From Erwinia persicina NBRC 102418 (GTDB taxonomy: Bacteria; Pseudomonadota; Gammaproteobacteria; Enterobacterales; Enterobacteriaceae), in contig NZ_BCTN01000007.1 of assembly GCF_001571305.1 (NCBI RefSeq), positions 170,691 through 234,690 on the forward strand: DNA of 64,000 nt, read 5' to 3'. Made by a program: the position numbers and the translations under genes. Position 1 is the first letter of the stretch, and every line of letters starts with the position of its first letter. This document shows, one piece after another, positions 27,287 to 37,293 of the stretch. The notes beneath the pieces are model-generated. The model had not been told where the DNA came from. It was given only the letters and a program-made list of their open reading frames with translations, and searched no databases.

Positions 27287-27324
27287 TTTGCATAAAAATT
27301 CATTTAAATGCATAATAATGTCAT
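27287..27324 (+). promoter_or_regulatory. Paired ARG boxes upstream of argR
   Basis: Box 1 TTTGCATAAAAATTCATT (27287-27304) and box 2 AATGCATAATAATGTCAT (27307-27324) each match the 18-base ARG-box palindrome at about 13 positions and are 2 bases apart. A 2-base gap is the spacing known for the E. coli argR operator; other arg operators have 3. This supports autoregulation by the ArgR hexamer. Confidence 0.8.
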
Positions 27325-27367
27325 ATCCCGCTGCGGGGATCCTTTAATCACTCCCTTTTATCGGTAA

Positions 27368-27841
<474 letters not shown>

Positions 27842-27893
27842 GCCGCACCAGACGTTAACCTGCTGGCTACACTTGCTACCCCCTCTTCCAGCC

Positions 27894-27920
27894 AAAGGCC
27901 GTGTCTCACCGGCCTTTTTT
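27894..27920 (+). terminator. Rho-independent terminator after argR
   Basis: AAGGCCG pairs with CGGCCTT around a short loop (TGTCTCAC) and is followed by TTTTTT, 52 bases past the argR stop. Confidence 0.88.
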
Positions 27921-28267
27921 GATCCCCTGCTAAATCCCTGCATAACGACACATTCCACTGCCTTTTCTGCCTACAGCCTGCTACTAAGACCTTCAGGATT
28001 TATTTCATCGCTATGATCGGCCCCTAATAAAAGCACAGATCGCTAACTTCACGCAGGTTAATGTTTTCACAGCAATTTAACAGCTAATGGTTAAAGTATA
28101 AGCGTTTTTTATAACGCGTGGTTATTAAAAACTGAAAGTGGTAGGAAGAATCCCATCAAAACATTATTAGCGTGCTATTAATTTTTTACGTTATTAGATC
28201 TATACTTGTTTTCGTGATGCAAATCACAGTATTCAAAAAGATAAAAACAGCTGACGAGGAAAATACT
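27921..28267. other. Upstream region of the yhcN cluster
   Basis: About 350 AT-rich bases without a gene between the argR terminator and the first YhcN-family gene. It carries a CRP-like site (28213-28228) and a TATACT hexamer at 28201-28206 that could be a -10 element. No other structure was recognised. Confidence 0.5.
28213..28228 (+). promoter_or_regulatory. CRP-like binding site before the yhcN cluster
   Basis: CGTGATGCAAATCACA matches the TGTGA-N6-TCACA consensus at nine of ten conserved positions. It lies only 40 bases before the start codon and just after TATACT, a position that fits repression better than activation. Function is inferred from the motif. Confidence 0.5.
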
Positions 28268-28531
28268 ATGAACATTAAAACGACTATTGCCGCTTTTAGC
28301 GTGTTGTCTGCACTGTCATTTGGGGCTTTTGCCGCTGAATCGGTTAGCGCCGATCAGGCAAAAAACCTGCAATCAATGGGTGTGGTCAGCGTCAGTGGCA
28401 TTGCTGGTTCACCGATGGACGTGCGTGAAGCACTGAATACTAAAGCAGAAGAGAAAGGGGCAAGCGCTTACCGCGTTATCGAAAACTACGAGAACGGTAA
28501 CTGGCACGCCACTGCTTTGCTTTACAAATAA
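28268..28531 (+). CDS. yhcN: YhcN-family (DUF1471) periplasmic stress protein, copy 1
   Basis: Small secreted protein of the BhsA/McbA/YhcN family; E. coli members respond to acid, peroxide or biofilm cues, and the molecular role is not settled. The start at 28268 (MNIKTTIAAFSVLSALSFG) has a GAGG ribosome binding site and gives 87 residues with a signal peptide ending near GAFAAES. The mature part has the family pattern VSVSGIAGSPMDVR, SAYRVIE and HATALLYK. It is the first of three tandem copies; E. coli has one yhcN at this place. Confidence 0.9.
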   Translation: MNIKTTIAAFSVLSALSFGAFAAESVSADQAKNLQSMGVVSVSGIAGSPMDVREALNTKAEEKGASAYRVIENYENGNWHATALLYK

Positions 28532-28653
28532 GCACGACAGTTTCCCTGCCTGCATATTAGTTAATTAATTATTTAAATACGGTAACCCCAAGTATAACAA
28601 ACGCTTTTTAGCCCTTTCGGTTGCCGCGAAACCTTCATTCTGGAGTTTTAATC

Positions 28654-28923
28654 ATGAAAACCACTTTTACTATTGCCGCGTTAGGTCTTGCTTCTGTTCT
28701 TTCATTTGGTGCAGCTGCCGCAAATCTGGTGACTGACCAGGAGGTTGCCAGCCAGAACCTGCAGGCTGCAGGTACCGTGAGCGTCAGCGGTATTGCCGGA
28801 ACGCCAATGGATATCCGCCATCAGCTTTCTGAAAAAGCCGATCGTCAGGGTGCAACCTCTTATCGCATCATCGAAGCGCGTAACGGCGATAACTATCACG
28901 CCACTGCACAACTGTATAAATAA
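28654..28923 (+). CDS. YhcN-family (DUF1471) periplasmic protein, copy 2
   Basis: Second tandem paralogue, 89 residues from the ATG at 28654 (MKTTFTIAALGLASVLSFGA) with a TGGAG ribosome binding site. The signal peptide ends near AAAANL and the mature domain repeats VSVSGIAGTPMDIR, TSYRIIEAR and YHATAQLYK. The 122-base gap from copy 1 is AT-rich. It is closer to copy 3 than to copy 1 in the IIEARN segment. Function unknown beyond family membership. Confidence 0.9.
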   Translation: MKTTFTIAALGLASVLSFGAAAANLVTDQEVASQNLQAAGTVSVSGIAGTPMDIRHQLSEKADRQGATSYRIIEARNGDNYHATAQLYK

Positions 28924-29014
28924 CACCGTATCGGGTGCCCGGTGCGCCCGGCGTGACATGACTGCGGTCATGATATTGCATCCGCAGGTTGTAGGTCACA
29001 ATGAGGAGATTAAT

Positions 29015-29278
29015 ATGAAAATGAAAACAACCATCGCTGCATTGGGTCTGCTTTCCGTCATCAGTGCTGGCGCATCTGCTGCACAGCTGGTGAACAGCCA
29101 GCAGGCTGAAAATTTGCAATCTGCGGGGACAATTACGTTAAGCGGCGTGGCGGGGACGCCATCGGATATCCGTCAACAGCTGTCAGCGAAGGCTGATAGC
29201 GAAGGCGCTCGCGCTTATCGCATTATTGAAGCGCGTAATCAGGACAGCTGGCACGCCACCGCCGAGCTTTATAAGTAA
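29015..29278 (+). CDS. YhcN-family (DUF1471) periplasmic protein, copy 3
   Basis: Third tandem paralogue, 87 residues from the ATG at 29015 (MKMKTTIAALGLLSVISAG), preceded by a GAGGAG ribosome binding site. Signal peptide ends near GASAAQL; the mature part has ITLSGVAGTPSDIR, ARAYRIIEAR and WHATAELYK. A small hairpin (CATGAC-TGCG-GTCATG, 28957-28972) lies before it, and a strong terminator follows, so the three genes may be read as one unit. Confidence 0.9.
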   Translation: MKMKTTIAALGLLSVISAGASAAQLVNSQQAENLQSAGTITLSGVAGTPSDIRQQLSAKADSEGARAYRIIEARNQDSWHATAELYK

Positions 29279-29327
29279 TTCCTCGTCGACAGCCTGCCCC
29301 TTAAAGGACAGGCCGGACGAACCTTTT

Positions 29328-29355
29328 GGCCCCGTTCGCCGGGGCCCTTTTTATT
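29328..29355 (+). terminator. Rho-independent terminator after the yhcN cluster
   Basis: GGCCCCG, loop TTCGC, CGGGGCC, then CTTTTTATTT. It separates the three YhcN-family genes from the convergent barstar-like gene. Confidence 0.9.
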
Positions 29356-29360
29356 TCCGG

Positions 29361-29630
29361 TTATCTGACATTAAAGTGCAGCTGACCATCAAGCTCCTCC
29401 TCAGCTTCATCAAACAACAGAATCAATGCACCGTAACGCCGCTTCTGACCGCTTCCGAGATGGATAAACTCTATTTCCAGCGGCAAAGGTATCCGTGGCT
29501 GAATAATGGCATCCCAGAGGCTGTCCAGGTCGGCTATCTCCCCTACTGCCAGCCCGAATCGTTCGCTGAACTGACGGTAGAAATGGGCCTGATCGACGAT
29601 TTCGTTAAAATCAAAACGCTCTTTTCTCAT
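29361..29630 (-). CDS. yhcO: Barstar-family protein YhcO
   Basis: Small acidic protein of the barstar (barnase inhibitor) fold. The start at 29630 ([18 protein letters not shown]) gives 89 residues that align with E. coli YhcO, including [21 protein letters not shown] and [13 protein letters not shown]; a longer upstream frame runs into gabD and is not supported. No barnase-like ribonuclease gene is visible nearby, so its target is unknown. It lies 37 bases after the dehydrogenase gene on the same strand. Confidence 0.9.
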   Translation of the reverse strand: MRKERFDFNEIVDQAHFYRQFSERFGLAVGEIADLDSLWDAIIQPRIPLPLEIEFIHLGSGQKRRYGALILLFDEAEEELDGQLHFNVR

Positions 29631-29667
29631 ACTGGCTGCTCCGCAGAACACCTTGCCATTCCCAGGG

Positions 29668-31122
29668 CTAAAGCCCGCCAAGATGCAGGGCTTTGACTTC
29701 CATAAATTCGTCCAGTCCCAGCACCGATCCTTCACGTCCCAGACCCGACTCTTTGACGCCGCCAAACGGGGCCAGCTCAGTAGAGACTGCGCACTCATTG
29801 ATCCCTACCATACCGCTTTCCAGCGCGGCAGACACGCGGAATACCCGCTGCAAATCCTGGGTGTAAAAGTAGGCCGCCAGACCGAACTCGGTGTCATTAG
29901 CCCGGCGGATCACCTCATCTTCTTCATCGAAACGGAAACAGGCGGCCACCGGTCCGAAAGTCTCTTCCTGCGCCAGCTTCATGCTTTCACTGGCTTCGGC
30001 TATCACGGTAGGCTGCCAGAAATTCCCACCCAGCGCATGTCGCGCACCGCCCGTCACCACCCTGCCGCCTTTTGCTACAGCATCATTGACGTGCTCTTCG
30101 ACTTTTTCCAGCGCAGAAGCCTCAATCAGTGGCCCGACGATCACCCCTTCTTCCATGCCGTTGCCCACTTTCAGCTTATCCACTTCAGCGGCGAGCTGGC
30201 TGACAAAACGGTCATATACGCTGTTGTGAATAAAGAAGCGATTGACGCTGACGCACACCTGCCCGGCATTGCGGAACTTGTTAGCAATTGCCCCTTTAAC
30301 GGCCGCATCAATATCCGCATCATCAAAAACGATATAAGGGGCATTACCGCCCAACTCCATGGACACTTTCTTCAGCGTGTCTGCCGCCTTTCTCATCAGG
30401 AGCTTGCCGACTTCCGTCGATCCGGTGAAGGAGATCTTGCGAACGACCGGGCTGGCCATAATCGCATCGCTGATCGCCTGCGTATCCCCCGCCACCGCGT
30501 TCAGCACGCCGTCAGGAACTCCCGCTTTTTTCGCCAGAGCGAGCAGGGCAAAGGCAGACAGTGGCGTGTTATTTGCGGGCTTGATAATACCGGTACAGCC
30601 CGCCGCCAGTGCCGGACCAAGCTTACGGGTCAGCATAGCCATCGGGAAATTCCACGGGGTAATCGCTGCAACGACGCCGACGGGTTCACGGGTGGCAAAA
30701 ATCCGGCTACCGGCCTTAGCCGGGGGGATAATTTCACCATTGGCACGCTTCGCCTGTTCAGCAAACCACTGAATAAAGCTGGCGGCGTACTCCACCTCAC
30801 CTTCCGCCTCTTTAAGGGGCTTACCCTGTTCGGCGGTCATCAGTTGTCCCAGCCAGGCTTTATGCTCAATCATCAGTTGATACCAGCGCTGCAAAATCTC
30901 TGCACGCTCTTTGGCCGTTTTTGCACGCCAGGCGGGGAAAGCCGCCGCCGCCGCCGCGATGGCCTGCTCAGTTTCTGTTTTACCCGCTTTTGCCACCCGG
31001 GCAATCACGTCACCCGTCGCCGGGTTAAAGACATCAAAGGTGCTGGCCGCCTGCTGCCAGACGCCGCCGACCAGAAAGCCTGTCTGAAACAGTTCGTTAT
31101 CCTTAAGCGTTGAGAGGGCCAT
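29668..31122 (-). CDS. gabD: Succinate-semialdehyde dehydrogenase (GabD-like)
   Basis: Aldehyde dehydrogenase predicted to oxidise succinate semialdehyde to succinate with NAD(P)+. The 484-residue protein has the Rossmann-type NAD(P) segment around [10 protein letters not shown], general base E256 in MELGGN, catalytic C290 in NAGQVC and the C-terminal [15 protein letters not shown] typical of GabD. No gabT, gabP or csiD is adjacent, and E. coli has no gene at this place between yhcO and aaeB, so it is probably a separate insertion or a paralogue. A closely related aldehyde substrate cannot be excluded. Confidence 0.85.
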   Translation of the reverse strand: MALSTLKDNELFQTGFLVGGVWQQAASTFDVFNPATGDVIARVAKAGKTETEQAIAAAAAAFPAWRAKTAKERAEILQRWYQLMIEHKAWLGQLMTAEQGKPLKEAEGEVEYAASFIQWFAEQAKRANGEIIPPAKAGSRIFATREPVGVVAAITPWNFPMAMLTRKLGPALAAGCTGIIKPANNTPLSAFALLALAKKAGVPDGVLNAVAGDTQAISDAIMASPVVRKISFTGSTEVGKLLMRKAADTLKKVSMELGGNAPYIVFDDADIDAAVKGAIANKFRNAGQVCVSVNRFFIHNSVYDRFVSQLAAEVDKLKVGNGMEEGVIVGPLIEASALEKVEEHVNDAVAKGGRVVTGGARHALGGNFWQPTVIAEASESMKLAQEETFGPVAACFRFDEEDEVIRRANDTEFGLAAYFYTQDLQRVFRVSAALESGMVGINECAVSTELAPFGGVKESGLGREGSVLGLDEFMEVKALHLGGL

Positions 31123-31258
31123 GACTCATCTCCTGATAGGGGTTATTTGCCTGAAAATAAGTATAGATGGCAAACGGCGGTCGTTTTATGACGTAATGGC
31201 ATGAGCGGCAGGAATGTCACGGCAAAAATGCTGGCAGCAGGCGCTGCCAGCGGCTTCA

Positions 31259-33217
31259 TCAGATCCGGATCAGCGTATTCTGATATTTTTTTAGCACCGC
31301 AGCCAGACGGGCCACCGGCTCGGTGACACCGACAGGTGCCTCATACTGCACCAGCTTTTGCTGGTAAATCTCAAACTCGGCCAGCAAACGATCGAAGTAA
31401 TGGCGTTTTTTCCCCTCACTCGTCGACGAAATAACCCGGTCAGCAGTATGGCGCATCTGTTTATGAAAGGCAGACAAATCGGCATTGACCGGTACATCGG
31501 CATCGCGCATGCGCTGATGGGCGATAATCAGCGTCAGGGCCAGCCGGTACTTATCAATATCGCTGGGAAAAATATTGAGCAACATAAAGAGCTGCTGATA
31601 GAGCGCGGGCAGATGGTTTTCTTTACGTCGTGCCGTGTTGGTCGTTAGCGCAGACACCGCCGCATACATCAGACGATTCAGCAGCGTCCTGCCGACGCGG
31701 GCTTTTGACGTATCGCGTATCAGCAGGATCACCAGCAGCGCCACAAAGCAGCCAATGGCCTGTCCGAGTGCGCTGTCAAGAAACAGGCTGACTTCGAATT
31801 TCATCGGATTGTCCAGGGTCAGAATATTAATGGTTCCGACCAGCGCACCCAGCGTCCCAATCTGACGTCGCTGAATGAGAATACCGCAAATGAACGCCAT
31901 CACCCCCAGCGCAATGCAGAGCAGCAGCATACTTTGCTGCGTGCCTGGCATCACCACCATGTAATAGAGAGACCCCAGCGGGATGGCGACAATCATGCCG
32001 TACAGGAAATCCTTCGCCACCATCAGCGGATTCGGTGTACGCATCGCCAGAGAGGTGATAACCGCCAGCATCACCATCGCCCCGCTGCCAGAGGTCCAGC
32101 CCGTCCAAAGCCAGAACAGAGAGCCCACCGCGATGGCCACGAAGGTGCGCAGCCCGTTCACCAGAGCATGACGGCTTTCCGCCGAGCGCATTTTTACCAC
32201 CGGCTCTGCGTTCAGTATCTCTTCTTCCATACGGCTGATGCTGCTGTTGGTATGCACACCTTTGAGCAGAAGCAGATAGCGGCTGGCCGCACCTACCCAG
32301 GAGCGGATCGTCGCCGGCGTATTCTTGCTGCCGCTGGCGGCGATCACCCGACGCATCACCTTCATCCGCTGATGAATATCAGCAATAGTTTCTACCGGTT
32401 TTTCGAAAAACAGATGGAACTGGCTGGGAACATACTCCTGGCGGGTGTTCTGGATCAGAAAGGTCTCGCACGCCTGGGTAATCAGCGTCAGCGACAGAGT
32501 GTTCATCACCCGCAGACGCCGGTCAGTTTTCTGCCAGCGTCCGGCCTCCATCATCAGGTGATTACGCATGCCGTTCAGGGCGGTGGTACGACGCACCAGC
32601 CCTGCCCAGCATTTATCGACCTCGTCCTTATCGGCATGAGCCACACAGAGCTGCATCAGACGGTACTGTTCCACCAGCAGGGCGTCAATTTCCCGGTCAA
32701 TATCCTGCTTAATGGATCGCGGTGAAAACAGCATATCGGCCAGAATGGCGCAAACGATGCCGATGATAATTTCACTGCAGCGCTCAACGGCAAACTGTGG
32801 GGCCAGCAGCAGCGAGCCATTAGCGTCGACGCTGACCACGATAATCAGGGCCGTATAACCTGCCAGCCCAAGGGCATAGGAGTTCTCCACTTTCATCAGA
32901 GAGGAGATCCATACGCAAACGCCCGCCCAGATGCAGCAGAGCAGCAGCATCACTACCGGCGCGCGAATGGTAGCCACCATGATCGTCACAGCAGCAATAC
33001 AGCCTATAAAGGTACCGATGATACGGAGCATGCCGCGGTGACGCAGCGCACCGGAGAAGGGATCGCCCCCGGCCGCAAAAGCAGTCCCCCCGGCCACGAT
33101 GGCGGCGGTCATCACCGCCCAGCGGGGGGTTTCCAGATTGAATTCAAACCCGACGATCAGCGCCAGCAGAATGGCAAAGGTCAGTTTGATGGGAAAGCGC
33201 AGACGATACCACTGCAT
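31259..33217 (-). CDS. aaeB: p-hydroxybenzoic acid efflux pump subunit AaeB
   Basis: Inner-membrane component of the AaeAB pump that exports aromatic carboxylic acids. The start chosen is the ATG at 33217 ([14 protein letters not shown]), preceded by GAGG; an alternative GTG at 33244 overlaps aaeA by 14 bases and adds nine residues. About 652 residues with two blocks of membrane helices (about 8-165 and 355-520) separated by a soluble region, the FUSC/YccS-type layout. Conserved stretches [13 protein letters not shown] ([18 protein letters not shown]) and [13 protein letters not shown] match the family. Confidence 0.93.
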   Translation of the reverse strand: MQWYRLRFPIKLTFAILLALIVGFEFNLETPRWAVMTAAIVAGGTAFAAGGDPFSGALRHRGMLRIIGTFIGCIAAVTIMVATIRAPVVMLLLCCIWAGVCVWISSLMKVENSYALGLAGYTALIIVVSVDANGSLLLAPQFAVERCSEIIIGIVCAILADMLFSPRSIKQDIDREIDALLVEQYRLMQLCVAHADKDEVDKCWAGLVRRTTALNGMRNHLMMEAGRWQKTDRRLRVMNTLSLTLITQACETFLIQNTRQEYVPSQFHLFFEKPVETIADIHQRMKVMRRVIAASGSKNTPATIRSWVGAASRYLLLLKGVHTNSSISRMEEEILNAEPVVKMRSAESRHALVNGLRTFVAIAVGSLFWLWTGWTSGSGAMVMLAVITSLAMRTPNPLMVAKDFLYGMIVAIPLGSLYYMVVMPGTQQSMLLLCIALGVMAFICGILIQRRQIGTLGALVGTINILTLDNPMKFEVSLFLDSALGQAIGCFVALLVILLIRDTSKARVGRTLLNRLMYAAVSALTTNTARRKENHLPALYQQLFMLLNIFPSDIDKYRLALTLIIAHQRMRDADVPVNADLSAFHKQMRHTADRVISSTSEGKKRHYFDRLLAEFEIYQQKLVQYEAPVGVTEPVARLAAVLKKYQNTLIRI

Positions 33218-33230
33218 ATCCAGCCCCGCC

Positions 33231-34163
33231 TCAGCCAAACTCACGCAGACGATGCATCAGCTGCATCAGCGGTGAACGGTCTTTATCCTGGCGATCCTGA
33301 GCACCGGTGACCACAACGGTAGCGGTGGTGCCCGACGGATAAAGGTTGCCCGGCTGCTGGTCAAGATGAATACGCACCGGCACGCGCTGCGCCAGACGCA
33401 CCCACTCCAAATTAGAGTCGATAGTGGCCATCCCTTTACTGTCAACGGTGCTGCTGCTGTTGGTCACACCCGCGGCCACACTGTCGACCGATCCGTGCAG
33501 CACGTGATTGCTGCCCAGTGGGGTAATCTCGACCCGGTAGCCCGGACGAATGCCATCCAGTTTCGTCTCTTCAAGATAGGCCAGGACATAAAATGAATGT
33601 TGTTTAACCAGCGCCACGGAAGTCGACCCACGGGTAATAAACTCACCGGTGTAGACATTCAGGTTGGTTATCCAACCGGCTGAGGGGGCTTTGACCACCG
33701 TACGTTCCAAATCCAGTTTCGCCAGGTCACGTGTGGCCACCGATTTCGCCAGCTGATGTTCCGTGGTCTGATAATCATTATTGGCCTGGTCAATCGCCTC
33801 ACGCGACATGGCAGAGACGCCCAGCTTATTTCGGCGCGAGGCTTCACGGCGCTTTTCACCCAGTACAGCCTGATAATAGGCCACGTCGGCTTCTGCTTCT
33901 TCCAGTGCTTTCTGATAGCGCGGCTGGTCGATGGTGAACAGCACCTGGTCTTTCTGCACCAGCTGATTGTCATGGACGCGGACATCGGTAATCAGGCCGC
34001 TGACATCAGGGGCAATCGCCACCACATCCGCCGTAAATTTGGCATCACGAGTCCAGGGGGATTCGGTGTAAAACACCCACACGCGGAAAATCAGGACAAT
34101 GGCGATGATTACCAGCAGCAGGGTTATGGCGAAACGGGAAATTTTTCTTGTTAGAGCTTTCAC
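33231..34163 (-). CDS. aaeA: p-hydroxybenzoic acid efflux pump subunit AaeA
   Basis: Periplasmic membrane-fusion (HlyD-family) protein that links AaeB to an outer-membrane channel. The 310 residues comprise an N-terminal anchor (about 10-28), a biotinyl-lipoyl-like half ([12 protein letters not shown]), a coiled hairpin (about 95-150), the second lipoyl half with [12 protein letters not shown], and a beta-barrel region. aaeX is 7 bases upstream and aaeB directly downstream. Confidence 0.96.
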   Translation of the reverse strand: MKALTRKISRFAITLLLVIIAIVLIFRVWVFYTESPWTRDAKFTADVVAIAPDVSGLITDVRVHDNQLVQKDQVLFTIDQPRYQKALEEAEADVAYYQAVLGEKRREASRRNKLGVSAMSREAIDQANNDYQTTEHQLAKSVATRDLAKLDLERTVVKAPSAGWITNLNVYTGEFITRGSTSVALVKQHSFYVLAYLEETKLDGIRPGYRVEITPLGSNHVLHGSVDSVAAGVTNSSSTVDSKGMATIDSNLEWVRLAQRVPVRIHLDQQPGNLYPSGTTATVVVTGAQDRQDKDRSPLMQLMHRLREFG

Positions 34164-34170
34164 TATGACC

Positions 34171-34374
34171 TCAGACGAACAATCGGGATACCAGATAAAA
34201 CAGGCAGCAGTACAATGCGGTATTAAACAGTGCCGGGTGCCAGACCAGATCGTAGATTCCGGTTGGGGTAATAAGACGTCGCACCAGCCAGAACACCATC
34301 AGTGACACAATAATTTCAAAAAAAATGGGGGGAAATGACATCCCGAACACCACAACAACGGGTAGCACACTCAT
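34171..34374 (-). CDS. aaeX: AaeX membrane protein
   Basis: A 67-residue protein with two predicted membrane helices (about 3-30 and 43-65), first gene of aaeXAB. Its role is not established, although it is consistently found with the AaeAB pump genes. It is divergent from aaeR. Confidence 0.93.
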   Translation of the reverse strand: MSVLPVVVVFGMSFPPIFFEIIVSLMVFWLVRRLITPTGIYDLVWHPALFNTALYCCLFYLVSRLFV

Positions 34375-34654
34375 CTCTTATCCTTATGAATACTTGACCA
34401 GGCTATCCGCTTCTACCGCTCACACCTCTCCCGTTAACCTCGCGGGCAGGTATGCAGGTGTATGATGTTTCATCGACATGTCGACTGAAGAGACGCATCA
34501 GTACCGAAGCTCAGTGAATAATAGCCTGTTCAGTGAGCCAGCATCTAAAGGGAATGGGGTGTGAGATCGATAACCCGACGATGCTATAGTAACGTGCCTG
34601 ACTATAAGTTTTCTACCAAATGTGATCTAAATCACTTTTAAGCCAGGGTTAATA
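34375..34654. promoter_or_regulatory. aaeX-aaeR divergent control region
   Basis: 280 bases between the divergent pump and regulator genes, where AaeR should bind. The only clear symmetry is the perfect 12-base palindrome TCGACATGTCGA at 34473-34484. In E. coli the pump is induced by aromatic acids through AaeR; which of these bases are its site is not known from the sequence. Confidence 0.45.
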
Positions 34655-35569
34655 ATGGAAAGACTGAAAGGCATGACCGTTTTCGCCAAAGTCGTTGAAC
34701 TGGGTTCCTTTACCGCGGCGGCACAGCATATGCAGTTAAGCGTATCGGCAGTGAGCCAGATTGTGGCCCGGCTGGAAAATGAGCTGCAGGTGAAACTCCT
34801 TAACCGCAGTACGCGCAGCCTGGGGTTGACCGAGGCGGGTAAGATCTACTTTCAGGGCTGCCGGCGCATGATGTCCGAAGCGCAGCAGGTGCATGAGCAG
34901 CTGTGGGCCTTTAACAATACGCCCATCGGTACGCTACGCATCGGCAGCTCGTCGACGATGTCACAAAACCTGCTGGCTCCGATGACCGAAGAGATGCTGA
35001 AAGAGTACCCCGGACTGACAGTCAATCTGGTGACCGGCATACCGGCCCCCGACCTGATTGCAGACGGACTCGATTTGGTGATCCGCGTCGGTGCGCTACA
35101 GGACTCCAGCCTGTTTTCAAAACGCTTAGGCTCCATGCCCATGGTGGTCTGTGCCGCAAAAAATTATCTGGCACAGTTTGGCACCCCGGAAAAGCCCTCG
35201 GATATCAGTAACTATTCATGGCTGCAGTACAGCGTGCGCCCTGATAATGATTTTGAATTGACCTCGCCGGAAGGCACCTCAATCCGTCTTTCCCCACAGG
35301 GGCGTTTTGCCACTAATGATTCGCAGACGCTGATCCGCTGGCTGAAATCCGGCACTGGTATCGCCTATGTGCCGCTGATGTGGATTATTGATGAGATTAA
35401 CGCAGGCCAGGTGGAGATCCTGTTTGCGCATTATCAGTCGGTGCCGCGCCCGGTCTATGCGGTTTACACGCAAAAAGATAAGTTACCGCTGAAAGTTCAG
35501 GTCTGTATTAACTATCTGACCGACTATTTCGATAAGGTGGCGGAAATTTACCAGGAGTTCCGGAAATAA
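34655..35569 (+). CDS. aaeR: LysR-type regulator AaeR
   Basis: Aromatic-acid-responsive activator of aaeXAB. The 304-residue protein has a LysR helix-turn-helix at residues 1-62 (FAKVVELGSFTAAAQHMQLS) and a periplasmic-binding-protein-like effector domain from about 90. It is divergent from its target genes. A terminator follows 22 bases after the stop. Confidence 0.94.
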   Translation: MERLKGMTVFAKVVELGSFTAAAQHMQLSVSAVSQIVARLENELQVKLLNRSTRSLGLTEAGKIYFQGCRRMMSEAQQVHEQLWAFNNTPIGTLRIGSSSTMSQNLLAPMTEEMLKEYPGLTVNLVTGIPAPDLIADGLDLVIRVGALQDSSLFSKRLGSMPMVVCAAKNYLAQFGTPEKPSDISNYSWLQYSVRPDNDFELTSPEGTSIRLSPQGRFATNDSQTLIRWLKSGTGIAYVPLMWIIDEINAGQVEILFAHYQSVPRPVYAVYTQKDKLPLKVQVCINYLTDYFDKVAEIYQEFRK

Positions 35570-35590
35570 CCTGCCGGGGTGACCGAAAAG

Positions 35591-35637
35591 AAGGGCGCCC
35601 GCTGCACTGAATTCAGTGGCTGGGGCGGGCCTTTTTT
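35591..35637. terminator. Terminator between aaeR and tldD
   Basis: A long imperfect stem (AAGGGCGCCCGC against GCTGGGGCGGGCCTT) contains the 14-base palindrome CACTGAATTCAGTG at its tip and is followed by TTTTTT on the + strand. It serves aaeR and perhaps the convergent tldD. Confidence 0.75.
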
Positions 35638-35652
35638 CCGGTCGACCGGCTT

Positions 35653-37098
35653 TTAAGCGGTGCCGCCTACGGTCAGTTTATCCAGCTTCAGGGTTGGCTG
35701 ACCGACGCCAACAGGCAGGCTCTGCCCCTCTTTGCCGCAGACCCCGACGCCTTTATCCAGCGCCAGATCGTTACCCACCATCGATATCTGCTGCATCGCC
35801 TCGATGCCGGATCCGATCAGCGTTGCCCCTTTCACCGGCTTCGTCACCTTGCCGTTTTCAATCAGGTACGCCTCTGAGGTGGAGAAAACAAACTTACCGG
35901 AGGTGATATCCACCTGTCCGCCGCCGAAGTTTGGCGCATACAGACCGTACTCGACGCTTGCAATAATATCCTGCGGGGTGGACTTCCCTGCCAGCATATA
36001 GGTGTTGGTCATGCGTGGCATCGGCAGATGCGCGTAAGACTCACGGCGACCGTTACCGGTCGGGGCCACTCCCATCAGGCGGGCATTGAGCTTATCCTGC
36101 ATATAACCTTTCAGGATCCCGTTCTCAATCAGCACATTGTACTGACCCGGTACGCCTTCATCATCCACGGCCAGCGAGCCGCGCAGGCCATCAAGGGTGC
36201 CATCATCCACCACGGTACACAGCTCGGAAGCCACCAGCTGGCCCATCTGACCGCTAAAGACCGACGTTCCCCGGCGATTAAAATCGCCTTCCAGCCCGTG
36301 GCCGACCGCTTCGTGTAACAGTACACCCGGCCAGCCTGCACCCAGCACGACCGGAATCGTCCCCGCTGGCGCGGCGACCGCATTCAGATTGACCAGCGCC
36401 ATGCGCACGGCTTCACGCGCCCAGGCATCGGCACGGACTTCTCCGTCTTCGTTGGCCAGGAAGAATTCGTAGCCAAAGCGTCCGCCGCCGCCGCTGGATC
36501 CCCGCTCACGCTTACCGTTATCTTCCACCTGGACACTGACCGAAAGACGCACCAGCGGACGCACATCGGTGGCCAGGGTGCCATCGGTTGCGGCCACGAG
36601 GATCAGCTCATACACGCCCGTCAGACTGGCAGACACTTCCTGCACGCGTTTGTCGGCGGCACGAGCCGCACTGTCTACGCGGTGCAGCAGCGCGATTTTT
36701 TCTTCCCGTGTCAGACTCTGTAGTGGATCGAGAGCCGGATACAATGCCCGGTTCATGACCGCTCCCAGCGTCCGCGACTGGCCGTTGCCCTGCTCACGCA
36801 CGATGCTGCGCGCGGCCGTCGCGCTCTGATGCAGTGCATTAAGCGTGATCTGGTCAGCATAGGCAAAGCCGGTCTTTTCGCCGCTGACGGCACGTACGCC
36901 TACGCCCTGATCGATATTGTAGGAGCCATCTTTAATAATGCGGTCTTCCAGCACCCAGGATTCATGGTAGCTGGACTGAAAATAGAGATCGGCATAGTCC
37001 AGCTTGCGCTCGGAAAGCTGGCCGAGGATAGAAAAAAGGTCGCTTTGACTAATGTTGTTAGCAGTTAGTAACTGCTCACTTACCAGATTCAGACTCAT
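35653..37098 (-). CDS. tldD: Metalloprotease TldD
   Basis: With TldE (PmbA, not in this window), TldD forms a heterodimeric zinc protease that degrades unstructured peptides, matures microcin B17 and acts on CcdA in E. coli. The start at 37098 ([11 protein letters not shown]) gives 481 residues like E. coli; an upstream frame enters the ERIC element and is not supported. The metal motif HEAVGH is at 262-267, and the conserved C-terminal [12 protein letters not shown] holds a further ligand cysteine. Confidence 0.97.
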   Translation of the reverse strand: MSLNLVSEQLLTANNISQSDLFSILGQLSERKLDYADLYFQSSYHESWVLEDRIIKDGSYNIDQGVGVRAVSGEKTGFAYADQITLNALHQSATAARSIVREQGNGQSRTLGAVMNRALYPALDPLQSLTREEKIALLHRVDSAARAADKRVQEVSASLTGVYELILVAATDGTLATDVRPLVRLSVSVQVEDNGKRERGSSGGGGRFGYEFFLANEDGEVRADAWAREAVRMALVNLNAVAAPAGTIPVVLGAGWPGVLLHEAVGHGLEGDFNRRGTSVFSGQMGQLVASELCTVVDDGTLDGLRGSLAVDDEGVPGQYNVLIENGILKGYMQDKLNARLMGVAPTGNGRRESYAHLPMPRMTNTYMLAGKSTPQDIIASVEYGLYAPNFGGGQVDITSGKFVFSTSEAYLIENGKVTKPVKGATLIGSGIEAMQQISMVGNDLALDKGVGVCGKEGQSLPVGVGQPTLKLDKLTVGGTA

Positions 37099-37135
37099 GA
37101 ATTCTCGCTCTGTGTGGGTACTTTCACAATCAATC

Positions 37136-37257
37136 ATACCCGATAGATTTCAGGGTGCAGGGCGGTAGCAGCCAGCGCTTTTCCCGGCGCTTACAGAGGT
37201 AAGTGACCGGGGGATAAAGAGCAGCCAACACACCCGCAGCGTGAAAAGTGAAGGATA
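37136..37257. repeat. ERIC element (enterobacterial repetitive intergenic consensus)
   Basis: The 122-base element starts ATACCCGATAGATTTCAGGG, has the central inverted repeat CGCTTACAGAGGTAAGTGAC inside a CCCGG...CCGGGG stem and ends with GCAGCCAACACACCCGCAGC and GTGAAAAGTGAAGGATA. These match the left end, core and right end of ERIC in order and at full length. It lies between yhdP and tldD, both leftward, so it is probably transcribed in their mRNA. Confidence 0.9.
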
Positions 37258-37293
37258 GTGACAGCCTGAGGCAATATAGCGGCTACGTCAAAC

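Noticed and set aside
29653..31113. A 486-codon + strand frame opposite gabD
   Set aside because: It is the antisense shadow of the GabD-like gene, rich in H, R and Q without a family match, as usual for the frame opposite a GC-rich gene.
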